Assembly (NCBI GenBank): GCA_025084515.1
Contig: JAJAGP010000225.1
Coordinates: 496,001-560,000 of the forward strand
Length of the DNA stretch: 64,000 bases
From: Ancistrus triradiatus
Taxonomy: Eukaryota > Chordata > Actinopteri > Siluriformes > Loricariidae
Direction of reading: 5' to 3'
Part shown: piece by piece, positions 43,774 through 55,249 of the stretch
How positions within the stretch are numbered: the stretch's first letter is position 1
How the letters are laid out: the number at the start of each line of letters is the position of its first letter
The notes under the pieces: generated by a model
The model's database searches: none
What the model saw: only the letters and a program-made list of their open reading frames with translations
Told to the model about the DNA's origin: nothing
Made by a program: the position numbers and the translations under genes

Positions 43774-46700
43774 ATATGTATGATGATCTGTTAGAGGGGT
43801 TTCCCTGCCCCTTGTGTCCACTTTCTTATACATCTGGAATTTACCTCCACAAACACATCAAGAGATGCCATATCAGGGAATGTTATGTGAGGCTGCTGAA
43901 GTTAGGAGAGAATCAATCTGAGAATGCGACACCCCCAGGAGGCTCCAGTAGTCTGGAAATGTCCACTGGTCTTCTTGGCAGTAACGTTCATCAGGAACAA
44001 ATGCAGACATGCGTTCACCGCTGCTCAGATTGTGGGAAGAGCTTCACTCCACAGAGTAATCTTCAACTAGACAAGTGTGTCATTGAACAAGAGAAAAGCT
44101 ATCACTGCTCACAGTGTGGGAAGAGTTTTGTTCACGAGTGTAATCTCCAACAACGTCAGCGCTCTCAAACAGGAAAGAAACTCTACTCCTGCTCACGGTG
44201 TGGAAAGAGCTTTGTTAAAAAGAGTCGTCTGCAAATACACCAGCGCATTCCAACTGGAGAGAAAACCGTATCACTGCTCACTGTGTGGGAAAAGCTTTAC
44301 TATTAAGAGTCATCTCCAAACAAACACCAGCTCACACACATACTGGAGAAAATCCGTATCACTGCTTACAGTGTGGAAGGAGCTTTGTTAGAAAGAGTCA
44401 TCTGCAAATACACCAGCGCATTCACACTGAGAGAGAAGAGAAACCGTATCACTGCTCATTGTGTGGGAAAAGCTTTAGTGCAAAGAGGACTCTCCAAATA
44501 CACCAGCGCAGTCACACTGGAGAGAAACCGTATCACTGCTCACAGTGTGGAAAAAGTTTTAGTCAAAAGAGTCATCTCCAAATACACCAGCGCAGTCACA
44601 CTGGAGAGAAACCGTATCACTGCTCACAGTGTGGGAAGAGCTTTAGTGCAAGGAATACTCTCCAAATACACCAGCGCATTCACACTGGAGAGAAACCGTA
44701 TCACTGCTCACTGTGTGAGAAGAGCTTTACTTCTCAGGGTAGTCTCAAGGAACACCAGCGCATTCACACTGGAGAGAAACCGTATCATTGCTCACAGTGT
44801 GGGAAGAGCTTTAGTGCAAAGAGTTGTCTCCGAAGTCACCAGCGAATTCACACTGGAGAGAAACCATATCACTGCTCACAGTGTGGGAAGAGCTTTAGTG
44901 CAAAGAGTTGTCTCCGAAGTCACCAGCGCATTCACACTGGAGAGAAACCGTATAGCTGCTCACAGTGTGAGAAGAGCTATTTTTCTCACGGTAGTCTCAA
45001 GAAACACCAGAAAACTCACACAGGAGAGAAACCGTATCACTGCTCACAGTGTGGGAAAAGCTTTAGTGCAAATAGTTATCTGCGAAGTCACCAGCGAATT
45101 CACACTGGAGAGAAACCGTATCATTGCTCACAGTGTGGAAGGAGCTTTATTCGACTGAGTTGTCTCCGAAGTCACCAGCGAATTCACACTGGAGAGAAAC
45201 CGTATCATTGCTCAGAGTGTGGGAGGAGCTTTATTCGATTGAGTTATCTCCGAAGTCACCAGCGAATTCACACTGGAGAGAAACCATATCACTGCTCACA
45301 GTGTGGAAAGAGCTTTAGTACAAAGAGTATTCTCCAACAACACCAGCGCATTCACACTGGAGAGAAACCGTATCACTGCTCACAGTGTGAGAAAAGCTTT
45401 AGTACAAAGAGTATTCTCCAAAAACACCTGCGCATTCACACTGGAGAGAAACCGTATAACTGCTCACAGTGTGAGAAAAGCTTTAGTTCAAAGAGTACTC
45501 TCCAACAACACCAGTGCATTCACACTGCAGAGAAACCGTATCACTGCTCACAGTGTGAGAAAAGCTTTAGTACAAAGAGTACCCTCCAACAACACCAGCG
45601 CATACACACTGGAGAGAAACCGTATCACTGCTCGCAGTGTGAGAAGAGCTTTTCTTCTCAGGGTAATCTCAAGGAACACCAGCGCATACACACTGGAGAG
45701 AAACCGTATCATTGCTCACAGTGTGGGAAGAGCTTTAGTTCAAAGAGTCATCTCCGAAGTCACCAGCGAATTCACACTGGAGAGAAACCATATAGCTGCT
45801 CGCAGTGTGAGAAGAGCTTTTTTTCTCAGGGTATTCTCAAGAAACACCAGAGAATTCACACTGGAGAGAGAAACCGTATCATTGCTCACAGTGTGGGAAG
45901 AAGCTTTTCTTTCTCAGAGTGGGATTCAAGGAACACCAGCGCATTCACACTGGAGAGAGAAACCGTATCATTGCTCACAGTGTGGGAAGAGCTTTAGTGC
46001 AAAGAGTCGTCTGCGACGTCACCAGCGAATTCACACTGGAGAGAAACCGTATCACTGCTCGCAGTGTGAGAAGAGCTTTTCTTCTCAGGGTAATCTCAAG
46101 GAACACCAGCGCATTCACACTGGAGAGAAACCGTATCATTGCTCACAGTGTGGGAAGAGCTTTAGTTCAAAGAGTCATCTCCGAAGTCACCAGCGAATTC
46201 ACACTGGAGAGAAACCATATAGCTGCTCGCAGTGTGAGAAGAGCTTTTTTTCTCAGGGTATTCTCAAGAAACACCAGAGAATTCACACTGGAGAGAAACC
46301 CTATCACTGCTCACAGTGTGGGAAGAGCTTTTCTTCTCAGAGTAGTCTGAAGAAACACGAGAGAATTCACACTGGAGAGAAACCGTATCACTGCTCACAG
46401 TGTGAGAAAAGCTTTAGTACAAAGAGTACCCTCCAACAACACCAGCGGAAACACACTGGAGAGAAACCGTATAGCTGCTCACAGTGTGAGAAGAGCTATT
46501 TTTCTCAGGGTAGTCTCAAGCAACACCAGAGAATTCACACTGGAGAGAAACCGTATAACTGCTCACAGTGTGAGAAGAGCTTTTCTTCTCAGGGTAGTCT
46601 GAAGAAACACGAGAGAATTCACACTGGAGAGAAACCGTATCACTGCTCACAGTGTGGGAAAAGCTTTAGTACAAAGAGTACCCTCCAACAACACCAGCGC

Positions 46701-47687
46701 ATACACACTGGAGAGAAACCGTATCACTGCTCACAGTGTGGGAAGGGCTTTATTCGACTGAGTTATCTCCGAAGTCACCAGCGAATTCACACTGGAGAGA
46801 AACCGTATCACTGCTCACAGTGTGAGAAGAGCTTTTTTTCTCAGGGTGGTCTCAAGCAACACCAGATAACTCACACTGGAGAGAAACCGTATAACTGCTC
46901 CCAGTGTGAGAAGAGCTTTTTTTATCAGGGTAGTCTGAAGAAACACGAGAGAATTCACACTGGAGAGAAACCGTATCACTGCTCACAGTGTGGGAAGAGC
47001 TTTTCTTCTCAGGGTGGACTCAAGGAACACCAGCACATTCACACTGGAGTGAAACCATATCACTGCTCACAGTGCGAGAAGAGCTTTTCTTCTCAGGGTG
47101 GACTCAAGGAACACCAGCACATTCACACTGGAGAGAAACTGTATCACTGCTCACAGTGTGGGAAGAGCTTTTCTTCTCAGGGTAAACTCAATAAACACGA
47201 GAGAATTCACACTGGAGAGAAACCGTATCACTGCTTACAGTGTGGGAAAAGCTTTAGTACAAAGAGTACTCTCCAACAACACCAGCGAATTCACACTGGA
47301 GAGAAACCATATCACTGCTCACAGTGTGGGAAGAACTTTTTTTCTCAGGGTAGACTCAAGGAACACCAGCGCATTCACACTGGAGAGAAACCGTATCACT
47401 GCTCACAGTGTGGGAAGAGCTTTTCTTCTCAGGGTGGCTCAAGGAACACCAGCGCATTCACACTGGAGAGAAACCGTATCATTGCTCACCGTGTGGGAAG
47501 AGCTTTAGTGCAAAGAGTTGTCTGCGACGTCACCAGCGAATTCACACTGGAGAGAAACTATATCACTGCTCAGTGTGAGAAGAGCTTTTTTTTCTCAACG
47601 TAATCTCAAGGAACACCAGCGAATTCACACTAGAGGGAAACCGGTTCACTTTATGACCACAAGTGCATTCAAAAAGGAGAAACATAA
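43774..47687 (+). pseudogene. ZNF unit B: about 38-finger C2H2 array with several frameshifts
   Basis: The acceptor TTCTGTTCCAG precedes 43,774. Frame 0 encodes MYDDLLEGFPCPLC, the N-terminal finger, two His-poor degenerate fingers and CGKSFVKKSRLQIHQ. An extra A near 44,263 and another indel near 44,330 move the array to frame 2, which holds 18 fingers with HTGEKPY linkers to about 45,865. One damaged finger (45,866-45,962, bounded by two GA insertions) moves it to frame 0 for another 18 fingers to about 47,435. Further indels follow, and the last finger has lost its cysteines (GKP joined to SLYDHKCIQ; TAA at 47,685-47,687). Read literally, it is a pseudogene. If the indels are sequencing errors, it would be a very large DNA-binding nuclear protein. 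Confidence 0.75.
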
Positions 47688-47941
47688 ATGTTTTAAACCG
47701 TGCTATGATTTGGTCACCACCGTTTAAGGAAATCTGATGTATTGACTTTTTACTACTTACTCAACCCACTTCTCCTTATCCTTTTATTTTTGTATCTTAT
47801 GTTTCCACACGTTTGTGTGATTAATGTGATATTTCATTGTATTTGTAATCTCAGCATGAGTTGTACTATGTATTTTTGTTCTCGATGAAATTCATAATTG
47901 TTTGCAATGTTTAAGAATTGAAGATATCCCTTAGAAATGTA

Positions 47942-48629
47942 CTCACTGACCAAAAAAACCCCCACCCAGCTAGAAATGTCTGCCCTATACAAGGATTTCA
48001 GAAGCTACTTTTGGATAGAGTACGTCTTGATGAGAGATTGCTGACTGCTAGACATGCCTCTACAACACACTCAAAGACATGTTTGTCCAGTTGCCAGTCT
48101 TTGAGAAGGGACACATCATTGGATTGAGAGAAGGAGGTTGGTGGATTTAATGAGTTGCCCACCCTCTAGACCATTCTGTCCTAGCTGTTAGGCGGTGTTG
48201 GGAACAGTGGTTCCATGAGGGAAGACGCACACGGTGAACAGGCTCAGACAGACGACCAGTAGAGATGATCCTTTGATCCACCGACAAGCATGAGCAGCTC
48301 CCACAGTTTCGTTGTCCACCATCCAGTCCCAAGTGCCACCTTCAGTACACACCCCATGTCTGTCTGGACCAGAACGAGATTTGTTGTTTTCATGCCCATT
48401 ACATGTCCTGCCATTAGCAGCCAGCCATCGTCACCATTGTTTACAGTGTTGTCATATCGTCTGTAGAGATGAATGCAGGTGGTTTGAGATGTGACGATGG
48501 TCAGATTCAAGTATGGAGGCCTTGTGAGTTCTTCAATCCTATCTTTGCAGTGGAGTGACACACTGCCAAATCTGCTGGTGTGATGATCTGGGGAGCCATC
48601 GCAAAAGATTAATCATTTTTGTCAATGAG
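47942..48629 (+). mobile_element. Family-C Tc1-like element, internally deleted
   Basis: TA at 47,940-47,941, then CTCACTGACCAAAAAAAC; the right end TTGTCAATGAG is at 48,629. Plus-strand traces of the transposase include EKGHIIGLREGGWWI and GVMIWGAIA-like text. It lies between unit B and the C/D block and contains the left breakpoint of block similarity. Confidence 0.75.
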
Positions 48630-49060
48630 TGTCTATCGGTAAAATATTCAAGTTTTAATTGCAACTTAATTAAAGCTTTGATAAAAAATGAATTGCCTTG
48701 TGTCTGTGGCACCACTGCTATAATGTGTTCATATTCACAAACACGAATAGCTCTTCATCAGAATTCCGCCATAACCAAATGCTCCCATATAAATATGTCT
48801 AATTATAAATGTGTCAATTATAAATAACCTCCATTTACCATTTATATTCCCCACAGATAAATGCGCAAATTAACGAAACCCTAAGCTACGATAATACAAA
48901 CTAAATTAGATTAAAATAAGCTGTAGATGATAGGCTGTTGACTTCCAACTTGCAGATGCTTCTACAATTAACTGAGGTGGTAACAAGTCACTTAAGGTGT
49001 GCTCACACTGGACAATCTGTAGCACACCTGGGTACATTTGACCCTTAAAGCGCAGTTTGT
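48568..49060 (+). repeat. Left edge of duplicated block, upstream of unit C
   Basis: It aligns with 31,525-32,045 and shares the right end of the family-C Tc1 element. Similarity stops near 49,050, where the LINE begins. Confidence 0.75.
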
Positions 49061-50000
49061 TTGACTAGTGTTATTGCTCCATATTGTGCCAGGCACGCTT
49101 GAAGAGGCCAGGCGTCGCTCGAGTGGCAGCCAGTTACGACAGCGCGTCTTGTCTACGTCTTTCTTATACTCTTTACTACGTGTTTTTCACCTCTTTCTTG
49201 GTTTTTAAGCTTTAATTTAACTGCCTTTAATTTATTCTTGACGTCACGGCAATCATGGTCCACATACTTGTGTTTTCTCTGCTGTTTTTGTGACTACTGT
49301 TTACATTCACGTCGGGGGAATTGGCGTATGATCATGGCGCCATTGTTTACACCAGAGAACAGCTGCTGGCTCTGAATACCACTGCCGTTATCCCGGAGGA
49401 TTCTCCGGAGATTCCACGGGAACTCAGGAAACGAAGAATTGGGAAACGTGCCGGTGCAGAGCATCGTGCTAGGAAGAGACGCTACAAGCCAGTTCTTCTG
49501 TTTATCATCATGGGAAATGTGAGACCTCTCCCTAATAAATTGGATGAGCTAGCGGCGTTGACTCGGCATCAGCAGGACTATCGTGAGTGCAGCCTAATGT
49601 TGTTTACGGAGACATGGCTAACTGAGATAACTCCCGATGCTAACATTACATTGGATGGCTTTCAAATTCGGCGCGCAGACAGGACGAAGGACAGCGGTAA
49701 GAGGAAAGGATGGGGACTGGGTGTGTTTATAAATGGTAGATGGTGTAACCCAAGTCACATCACTATTAAAGAACAAATCTGCAGTATAGACATGGAACTG
49801 TTAGGCGTTAGCATGAGACCGTATTATTTACCAAGGGAATTCTCACATGTTATTGCGATAACTGTGTACATAGGCTCTATGCACGATGAGTCCGTGATGC
49901 GTCTTTATACCGGCATTCCAGTTTCCGGTTAGCATAGGCGACTGTAAAGAAAGTTCTGAAGTACTGGGAATACAGAGATTTACATTCGCGTAATAACGTT

Positions 50001-50178
50001 TTGCGATTTCAAAAACAAGAACGGGGGGCATCAGAACATTGTTCTGTCCCGTTGTGTTCGGTGTCAGCAAGGTATAATTCTCTTGTGAGTTTTCATTCGT
50101 TTCCGCTGGACGAGGAGATCAGAAAGAGATTTTTTGTCAACATCAAGAGGGATAACATTCAAATCACCAAACACACAA
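50001..50178 (+). pseudogene. THAP-domain exon remnant of the inserted transposon
   Basis: The frame reads HCSVPLCSVSARYNSLVSFH then SFPLDEEIRKRFFVNIKRDN and ITKHTKV. The pattern C-x4-C, F-H-x-F-P, a basic NIKRD helix and T-x-V-C is that of THAP zinc-binding domains, which recognise transposon ends. The final C..H ligands are missing; a possible donor AAAG|GTCTGT or the microsatellite replaces them. Part of a dead element. Confidence 0.75.
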
Positions 50179-50190
50179 AGGTCTGTACTG

Positions 50191-50194
<4 letters not shown>

Positions 50195-50281
<87 letters not shown>
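50195..50281 (+). repeat. (GT)n(TA)n compound microsatellite
   Basis: About 13 GT units followed by about 29 TA units, inside the THAP transposon. Confidence 0.95.
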
Positions 50282-50285
<4 letters not shown>

Positions 50286-50429
50286 ATATATTTTAATCGT
50301 TTATATGTGCTTATGCACGTGTATATATGTCTATATGTGTTGTGTACATTTTTGTATCTTTATTATTATTTTTTGGTGTTTTTCCTCCATTTATGAGTAT
50401 ATATGTATATATGAGCGTATGTGTATGTC

Positions 50430-50560
50430 TCATGTCTCTACACCCTTGTTATTCTTGCACATCGGAGACTGGAGAAAAGCTATTTCGTTCAGATGTACAC
50501 TCCCTGCTGTATAGTCTGAATGACAATAAAGTTCACTTTGACTTTGACTTGATTATTAAT
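50430..50560 (+). repeat. LINE-like 3' tail inside the THAP transposon
   Basis: CTGAATGACAATAAAGTTCA followed by CTTTGACTTTGACTTG is typical of 3' ends of fish L2-like LINEs, so a truncated LINE copy seems to have landed in the transposon. Confidence 0.5.
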
Positions 50561-52479
50561 AATAAGATAATCCTGTTGTAACGATACGTGTTCAGTGTCC
50601 GGCGTGTAAAACCGGAAGTTAGTCTGCCGGTATACGAGAACCCGGAAGACAAGCGTGCATGGAGCCTATTCCCCCCTCTGCTAATGCAAATGCTGCTTGT
50701 GACGTCATCCACTGGGTCACATGCAGGCTGCAGACACAGCATCCACAGGCTCTTATCCTGATCTCTGGTGATTTTAATCATGCTTCCTTGTCCTCAACTC
50801 TTCCAAATTTTAAACAGTATGTAACATGTCATACTAGAAACAATAAAACACTGGACTTGTTTTATGCCAATACCAAAGAGGCATACAACGCATCACCACT
50901 ACCCCCGTTGGGCAAGTCTGACCACAACTTGGTGCGTCTATTGCCAGTCTACAAACCCATTGTTCGTAAACATCCTGCCAATACACAAAGTGTCAGAAGC
51001 TGGTCAGATGAGGCTAATGAGGCTCTGAAGGACTTTTTCGACACGACTGATTGGGAGGTTCCTTGCGAGTCACACAATGAGGATGTGGATGGCCTTACAG
51101 ACGGCATCACAGACTACAGAAATTTCTGTGTGGAGAACACTGTACCCACAAAGACAGTGCGGTCTTTCTCCAATAACAAGCCCTGGGTTACTCCAGATCT
51201 GAAGGATCTTCTGAATGAGAAGAAGAGGGTTTTCAGGTCAGGAAACAAAGATGAGATGAGGAGAGTACAAAAGGAGCTGAGGAGAAAGATCAGGGAGGGC
51301 AAGGCTTGCTACAGAAAGAGGATGGAGGATCACCTGCAGAATAGAAACGTGAGTGGAGTCTGGAGAGGCCTGAAAACAATATCAGGATTTAAAGAATCCA
51401 ACAGGAAGTCTGAGGGAGACCTTCAGTGGACAAATGACCTTAATATCTTCTTTAACAAATTTGATCAGGCGTCTGCCCACCCCTCAGACCAGCTCACATG
51501 GTCACTTCCAACCCCTTCGGCTGCTCCTTCTGTGTGCACCCCCATCAACATCTTGCCTTTGTTCACCCTCACATCCCCCCACACCCACCACAGTTCAATG
51601 CTTTGCACCTCAGCAGCTCGCACTCAATCCAGCTCTCCTTTGTTCTTCAGCAAAGTACAAGTGAGAAGGGAACTGAGGAAGATGAAAGTGAGGAAAGCAG
51701 CAGGTCCAGACGGCATTAACCCTGGGCTTCTGAGGCATTGTGCAGACCAGCTGTGTGGGATAGTCCAGTACATCTTCAACTTTAGCCTGAAACAGGAGAG
51801 AGTGCCAGTCCTCTGGAAGACATTGTGTGTGGCTCCAATTCCAAAGACTGCACACCCCATTGATTTAAATGGCTACAGGCCAGTGGCACTGACCTCTCAC
51901 CTTATGAAGGCCATGGAAAGGCTTGTTCTGGCCCATTTTCGCCCACTGGTTAAACCAGCAATGGATCCACTGCAGTTTGCCTATCAGTCAGGCACCGGGG
52001 TTGATGATGCAATCATCTACCTTCTTCACAGATCCCTCTCCCACCTGGACAGGGCAGGAAGCACTGTGAGGATTATGTTCTTTGATCTTTCAAGTGCTTT
52101 CAACACCATTCACCCCACACTCTTGAGGAGCAAAATGGAGCGTGCAGGTGTCGATCACCATATCACTACATGGACACTGGACTATCTCACTAATAGACCA
52201 CAGTATATGCATCTTAAGGACTGTAAATCGGCTACACAATCCTGTGCAGCACTGGGGCTAAACAGGGGACAGTCCTGGCGCCATTCCTTTTCACCCTCTA
52301 TACTGCTGACTTCACACATAACACAACAAACTTTGGGTTGATCTCTGCACAGACCTTAAACTGTCTATCACTTTATTCCAGCATCTGTGTCTCTGTAACT
52401 CTGTTCTTCAACGTTGCAATTTTTCCACCACTGCTTCCTCTCCTTTTTAGCAAAATAAGTGTTTGTAAATGTAATGTGT

Positions 52480-52785
52480 TATTTCCCACTGATACACTAA
52501 TGCAGACAACTTAAACACAAATACTGTAAATTGTTCAGGGTGTTAAGCCTTTTTCACAGTACTGTATGTGCATTCCAACTCTCCCCATTTGAACTGTTAT
52601 TGAACTACACTAAAAAAAACACACACCAAGAAGGAGTTGGAATTTAATGAAACCATATGTGTGAATGTAATGATGATTATATGTAAGTGATTACAATATT
52701 AGAGATACGTTTAGGATAAGTTTATTGGGGGAAACTGTAAAATTGGAAGGAGGATGTAGTTACCCTGTTGGGGGGGGGGGGGGGG
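52480..52785 (-). mobile_element. Remnant of family-B/C Tc1 ends with terminal G16 run
   Basis: TTTCCCACTGATACACTAAT through GATAAGTTTATTGGGGGAAA aligns with the left part of the composite at 34,030-34,330. It stops at ACCCTGTTG followed by 16 G (52,770-52,785). From there unit C flank begins. Confidence 0.7.
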
Positions 52786-52908
52786 TCATGCATGCAAAGT
52801 TGCTCGCGCACCTCCTTTAACAAGCAAAGAATAGAAGTGCGTCTATCAGCATAGATTGTGTTGCTGTGACCGTTATTAAGTTTCTGTTATCATATTTCTG
52901 ATTTCCAG

Positions 52909-52995
52909 TGACAGTTTGGTTTGACGGAGCTCCAATTAAAGACGGTTGTTGTGTGGATTTGAGCTGATTCACTCCGTTCTGCTGTAAAACACAAG
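52909..52995 (+). other. 5' UTR exon of ZNF unit C
   Basis: It is the counterpart of 40,279-40,359 and 58,901-58,987. The donor here is weakened (ACAAG|GTCAAC instead of GTAAGT). The sequence upstream differs from B and D because of the break at the G run. Confidence 0.55.
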
Positions 52996-53372
52996 GTCAA
53001 CTATAAACACAAGCTCCATCTTTACAAACTAAATCAATATCAAAGTGATTAGCATGAAGTCATAATTCAGATCGTCTCTTTCTGATCGGATTTGATTTTT
53101 TTTATCAGACTAAAACTAATTGCTGGTGAGATTTAGAGCTGGAAATACAGCTGCAAATGTTTGTTTTTTAACACCAATTTGTTTAAGACTCTCTGGAAAC
53201 TCATTTTATTGCGACTGTAAGCAACATGAGTTTAAAATGTACAAAGCTACTTTTTGTTCATTTAAGATGATGTAGTGTTTAAAAATTTTAAGTATAATTG
53301 TGCAGTCATACTGTATGTTGTCTTCTGTTGTTCATTAACAATTAATACTTTTTTTATTCCAGTCATGCTGTA

Positions 53373-53421
53373 ATGGAATCAGCAGAGAGCAGACGGCTAG
53401 AGAATCCTGATCCTACTGAAG
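53373..53421 (+). CDS. ZNF unit C, first coding exon
   Basis: The exon spans 53,363-53,421 and encodes MESAESRRLENPDPTE (Q to E relative to the other units), phase 1, donor GAAG|GTAAAA. An upstream ATG CTG TAA overlaps the start, as in unit A. The finger exon is damaged. Confidence 0.7.
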
Positions 53422-53484
53422 GTAAAAAGGAATGATATGTAGAACAGTGAAGCACATTTGGGGTTCTTACAAGTTTGGGGCTAT

Positions 53485-53855
53485 ATTTCTGTGAAATCCA
53501 CGATGGGCCTGAGCTCCCAATGATTAAGTGATGGTGTATATCTCAAAATAGCTGTCAATCAAACGGGATTCAGCTTTTTGACTGATCCTCCAATCACTCA
53601 GCGTCCAAGCCAGCCAAGCCCAGCCCACAGCTCTATTCACTCCCAGAGACGCTTAATGTCCAGGGGCGGGACAAAATCATAGCATTTATCCAATGACCAT
53701 GGAGTTTAGATGCAATGAAAAAAACTGTTCCATGCAGTTCCATTGAAGTGAATGGACGCTCAGCTTCTACAGGCAAATGCATTGACCATAGACCGTATAA
53801 GAAAATTACTTATTGAAATCTATGGCATTGAGGCTACCGGAATGTATGAGAAGTT
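53485..53855 (+). repeat. Truncated copy of the intron repeat seen in unit A
   Basis: AAATCCACGATGGGCCTGAG through GGCATTGAGGCTACCGGAAT aligns with 33,668-34,020. Confidence 0.6.
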
Positions 53856-53869
53856 AATAAATCTAATAA

Positions 53870-55249
53870 GTTGTTTCCCACTGATACACTAATGCAGAAG
53901 ACTTCAGACTGCAAACTGTTCAGGGCCTTAAGCTTTTTTTTACAGTAGTGCATGTGCATTTTTTAAATTCCTACTCTCCCCATTTGAACTGTTATTAAAC
54001 TACACTCAAGAAAAATAATGCACCAAGAAGGAACTGAAATGGAATGAAACTATATGTGTGAAATTAATGATGATTATATGTAAGTGATTACAATATTAGA
54101 GATAAGTTTAGGATAAGTTTATTGAAAACTGCACAAATAAAAGGAGGCTGGAGTTACCCTGTTGGTCGGCCTCTAGCCAGGACACAATTGAGCATGTAGG
54201 CATAAAGCTTCTGTATGGTGTCCTACCAAAGCTGGCAACCCAGCTGGTCCCATAAATGCTCAGTTGGCAAGAAATCTGGCAACTTGGCAGGCCAAGGAAT
54301 TGTTGAAACCCTTGCTGTGTTTGGATGAGCATCATTCTGCTGAAAAATGCCAGTTGGAAGCCCTGCCATGAGAGGCAACACACATACATGGCTGTAGAAT
54401 GTCCTGCACATATCGCTGAGTTGTTAGTGTACCTTGTTTCACTACTAGGGGTGACCGAATCTCGTATGCGATGGCTCCCCAGATCATCACACCACAGTTG
54501 GGGCAGTGTGTTGCTCCACAGCAAAGGGAGCATTGAAACGCTCACCACAAAGGCCTTCATACTCAAACCCGATTATTGTTGGATCCCAAACAGAACCTGG
54601 ATTCTTTGTTAAAGACAACACGATTCCAATCCATAGCAGTCCAGGTTTCTTGTTCACGACACCATTGCAAACAAAGGTGAGAGTGGCTGCCTGTCAATGA
54701 CAGCACACCTCATGGGCGCAGTGACAACAAATCTTCTGCTCAGTGTGTAGTGATGGAACCACCTGTGTCTGGATGGTGAACAATAAACTGTGGGAGCTGC
54801 TTGTGCTTGTCAGTGGACCAAACGATCCTCTCTACTGGTGATCTGTCTGGGCCATCCAGAGACTGTTCACCATTTATGCCCTCACAGAACCACTGGTTCC
54901 AACACCTCCTAACAGCTAGAACAGAACGCCTAATTGGAGGCAAGTTGCCGAAACAACCTTCCTGCTTCTCTCAGTCCAATGATGCGTCCACCCTCAAAGT
55001 CGTAGAGTCATGTCTAGCAGGCATCTCTCAGCAAGAGGTACACTACCTAAAAGTAGCTTCTGAGAGCCTTTTCATAGGGCACCGAGGAAAGCACTTTGAC
55101 GTCCTGTTTTGGCAAGGCCCAGTGTCTAATCAGACCACACCTGTAATTATTTACATATCTGCCTGAGACAGAACTGCATGCAGAGTTCTGCATCAATCTG
55201 ACATTTCTATCTGGGTGCGTTTAATTTAATTAATTTTTTTGCCAATGAG
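53870..55249 (-). pseudogene. Tc1-like transposon (family C) in unit C intron
   Basis: It aligns with the composite in unit A. Minus-strand traces include FQQNDAHPNTARVSTIPW and LWCDDLGSH-type text in a shifted frame. The right end GCCAATGAG|TA is at 55,249. Many stops and indels; inactive. Confidence 0.75.

Larger units (their letters stand above)
49872..50667. mobile_element. 796-bp THAP-encoding TIR transposon inserted in the LINE
   Basis: The left end AGGCTCTATGCACG and right end (inverse of AGGCTCCATGCACG) form the outer inverted repeat; further inverted words include TATACCGGC and TTCCGGTT. The target duplication is AT (49,870-49,871 and 50,668-50,669). Removing the element and one AT joins GTG TAC AT + T CCC CCC TCT, giving VYIPPSA in frame. 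The interior holds a THAP exon, a (GT)n/(TA)n tract and a LINE-like 3' tail. There is no DDE region, so it is non-autonomous. Its type matches THAP-linked ISL2EU-like elements. Confidence 0.85.
49080..52341 (+). pseudogene. L2-like LINE with endonuclease and reverse transcriptase, broken
   Basis: From about 49,294 the frame encodes an AP-endonuclease-like domain: MLFTETWLTEITPDANITL, GWGLGVFI, then after an inserted transposon (49,872-50,667) VYI-PPSANA, ILISGDFNH and KSDHNLV. The frame at 50,668-52,341 continues with a basic linker and reverse transcriptase blocks KAAGPDGINPGLLRH, PIPKTAHPIDLNGYRPVALT, QFAYQSGTGVDDAI and MFFDLSSAFNTIHP (first catalytic Asp). A 1-base shift near 52,235 precedes QGTVLAPFLFTLYTADFT. 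Sequence then diverges before the Y/F-x-D-D box, so the catalytic core and the 3' end are missing. It belongs to the L2/CR1 group of Jockey-like LINEs. It is absent from the A block. Confidence 0.85.

Noticed and set aside
44373..46350. Long frames reading LERNRITAHSVGRAL-type repeats, and the first 200 residues of the 45,303 frame
   Set aside because: Out-of-frame shadows of the 84-bp zinc-finger repeat.
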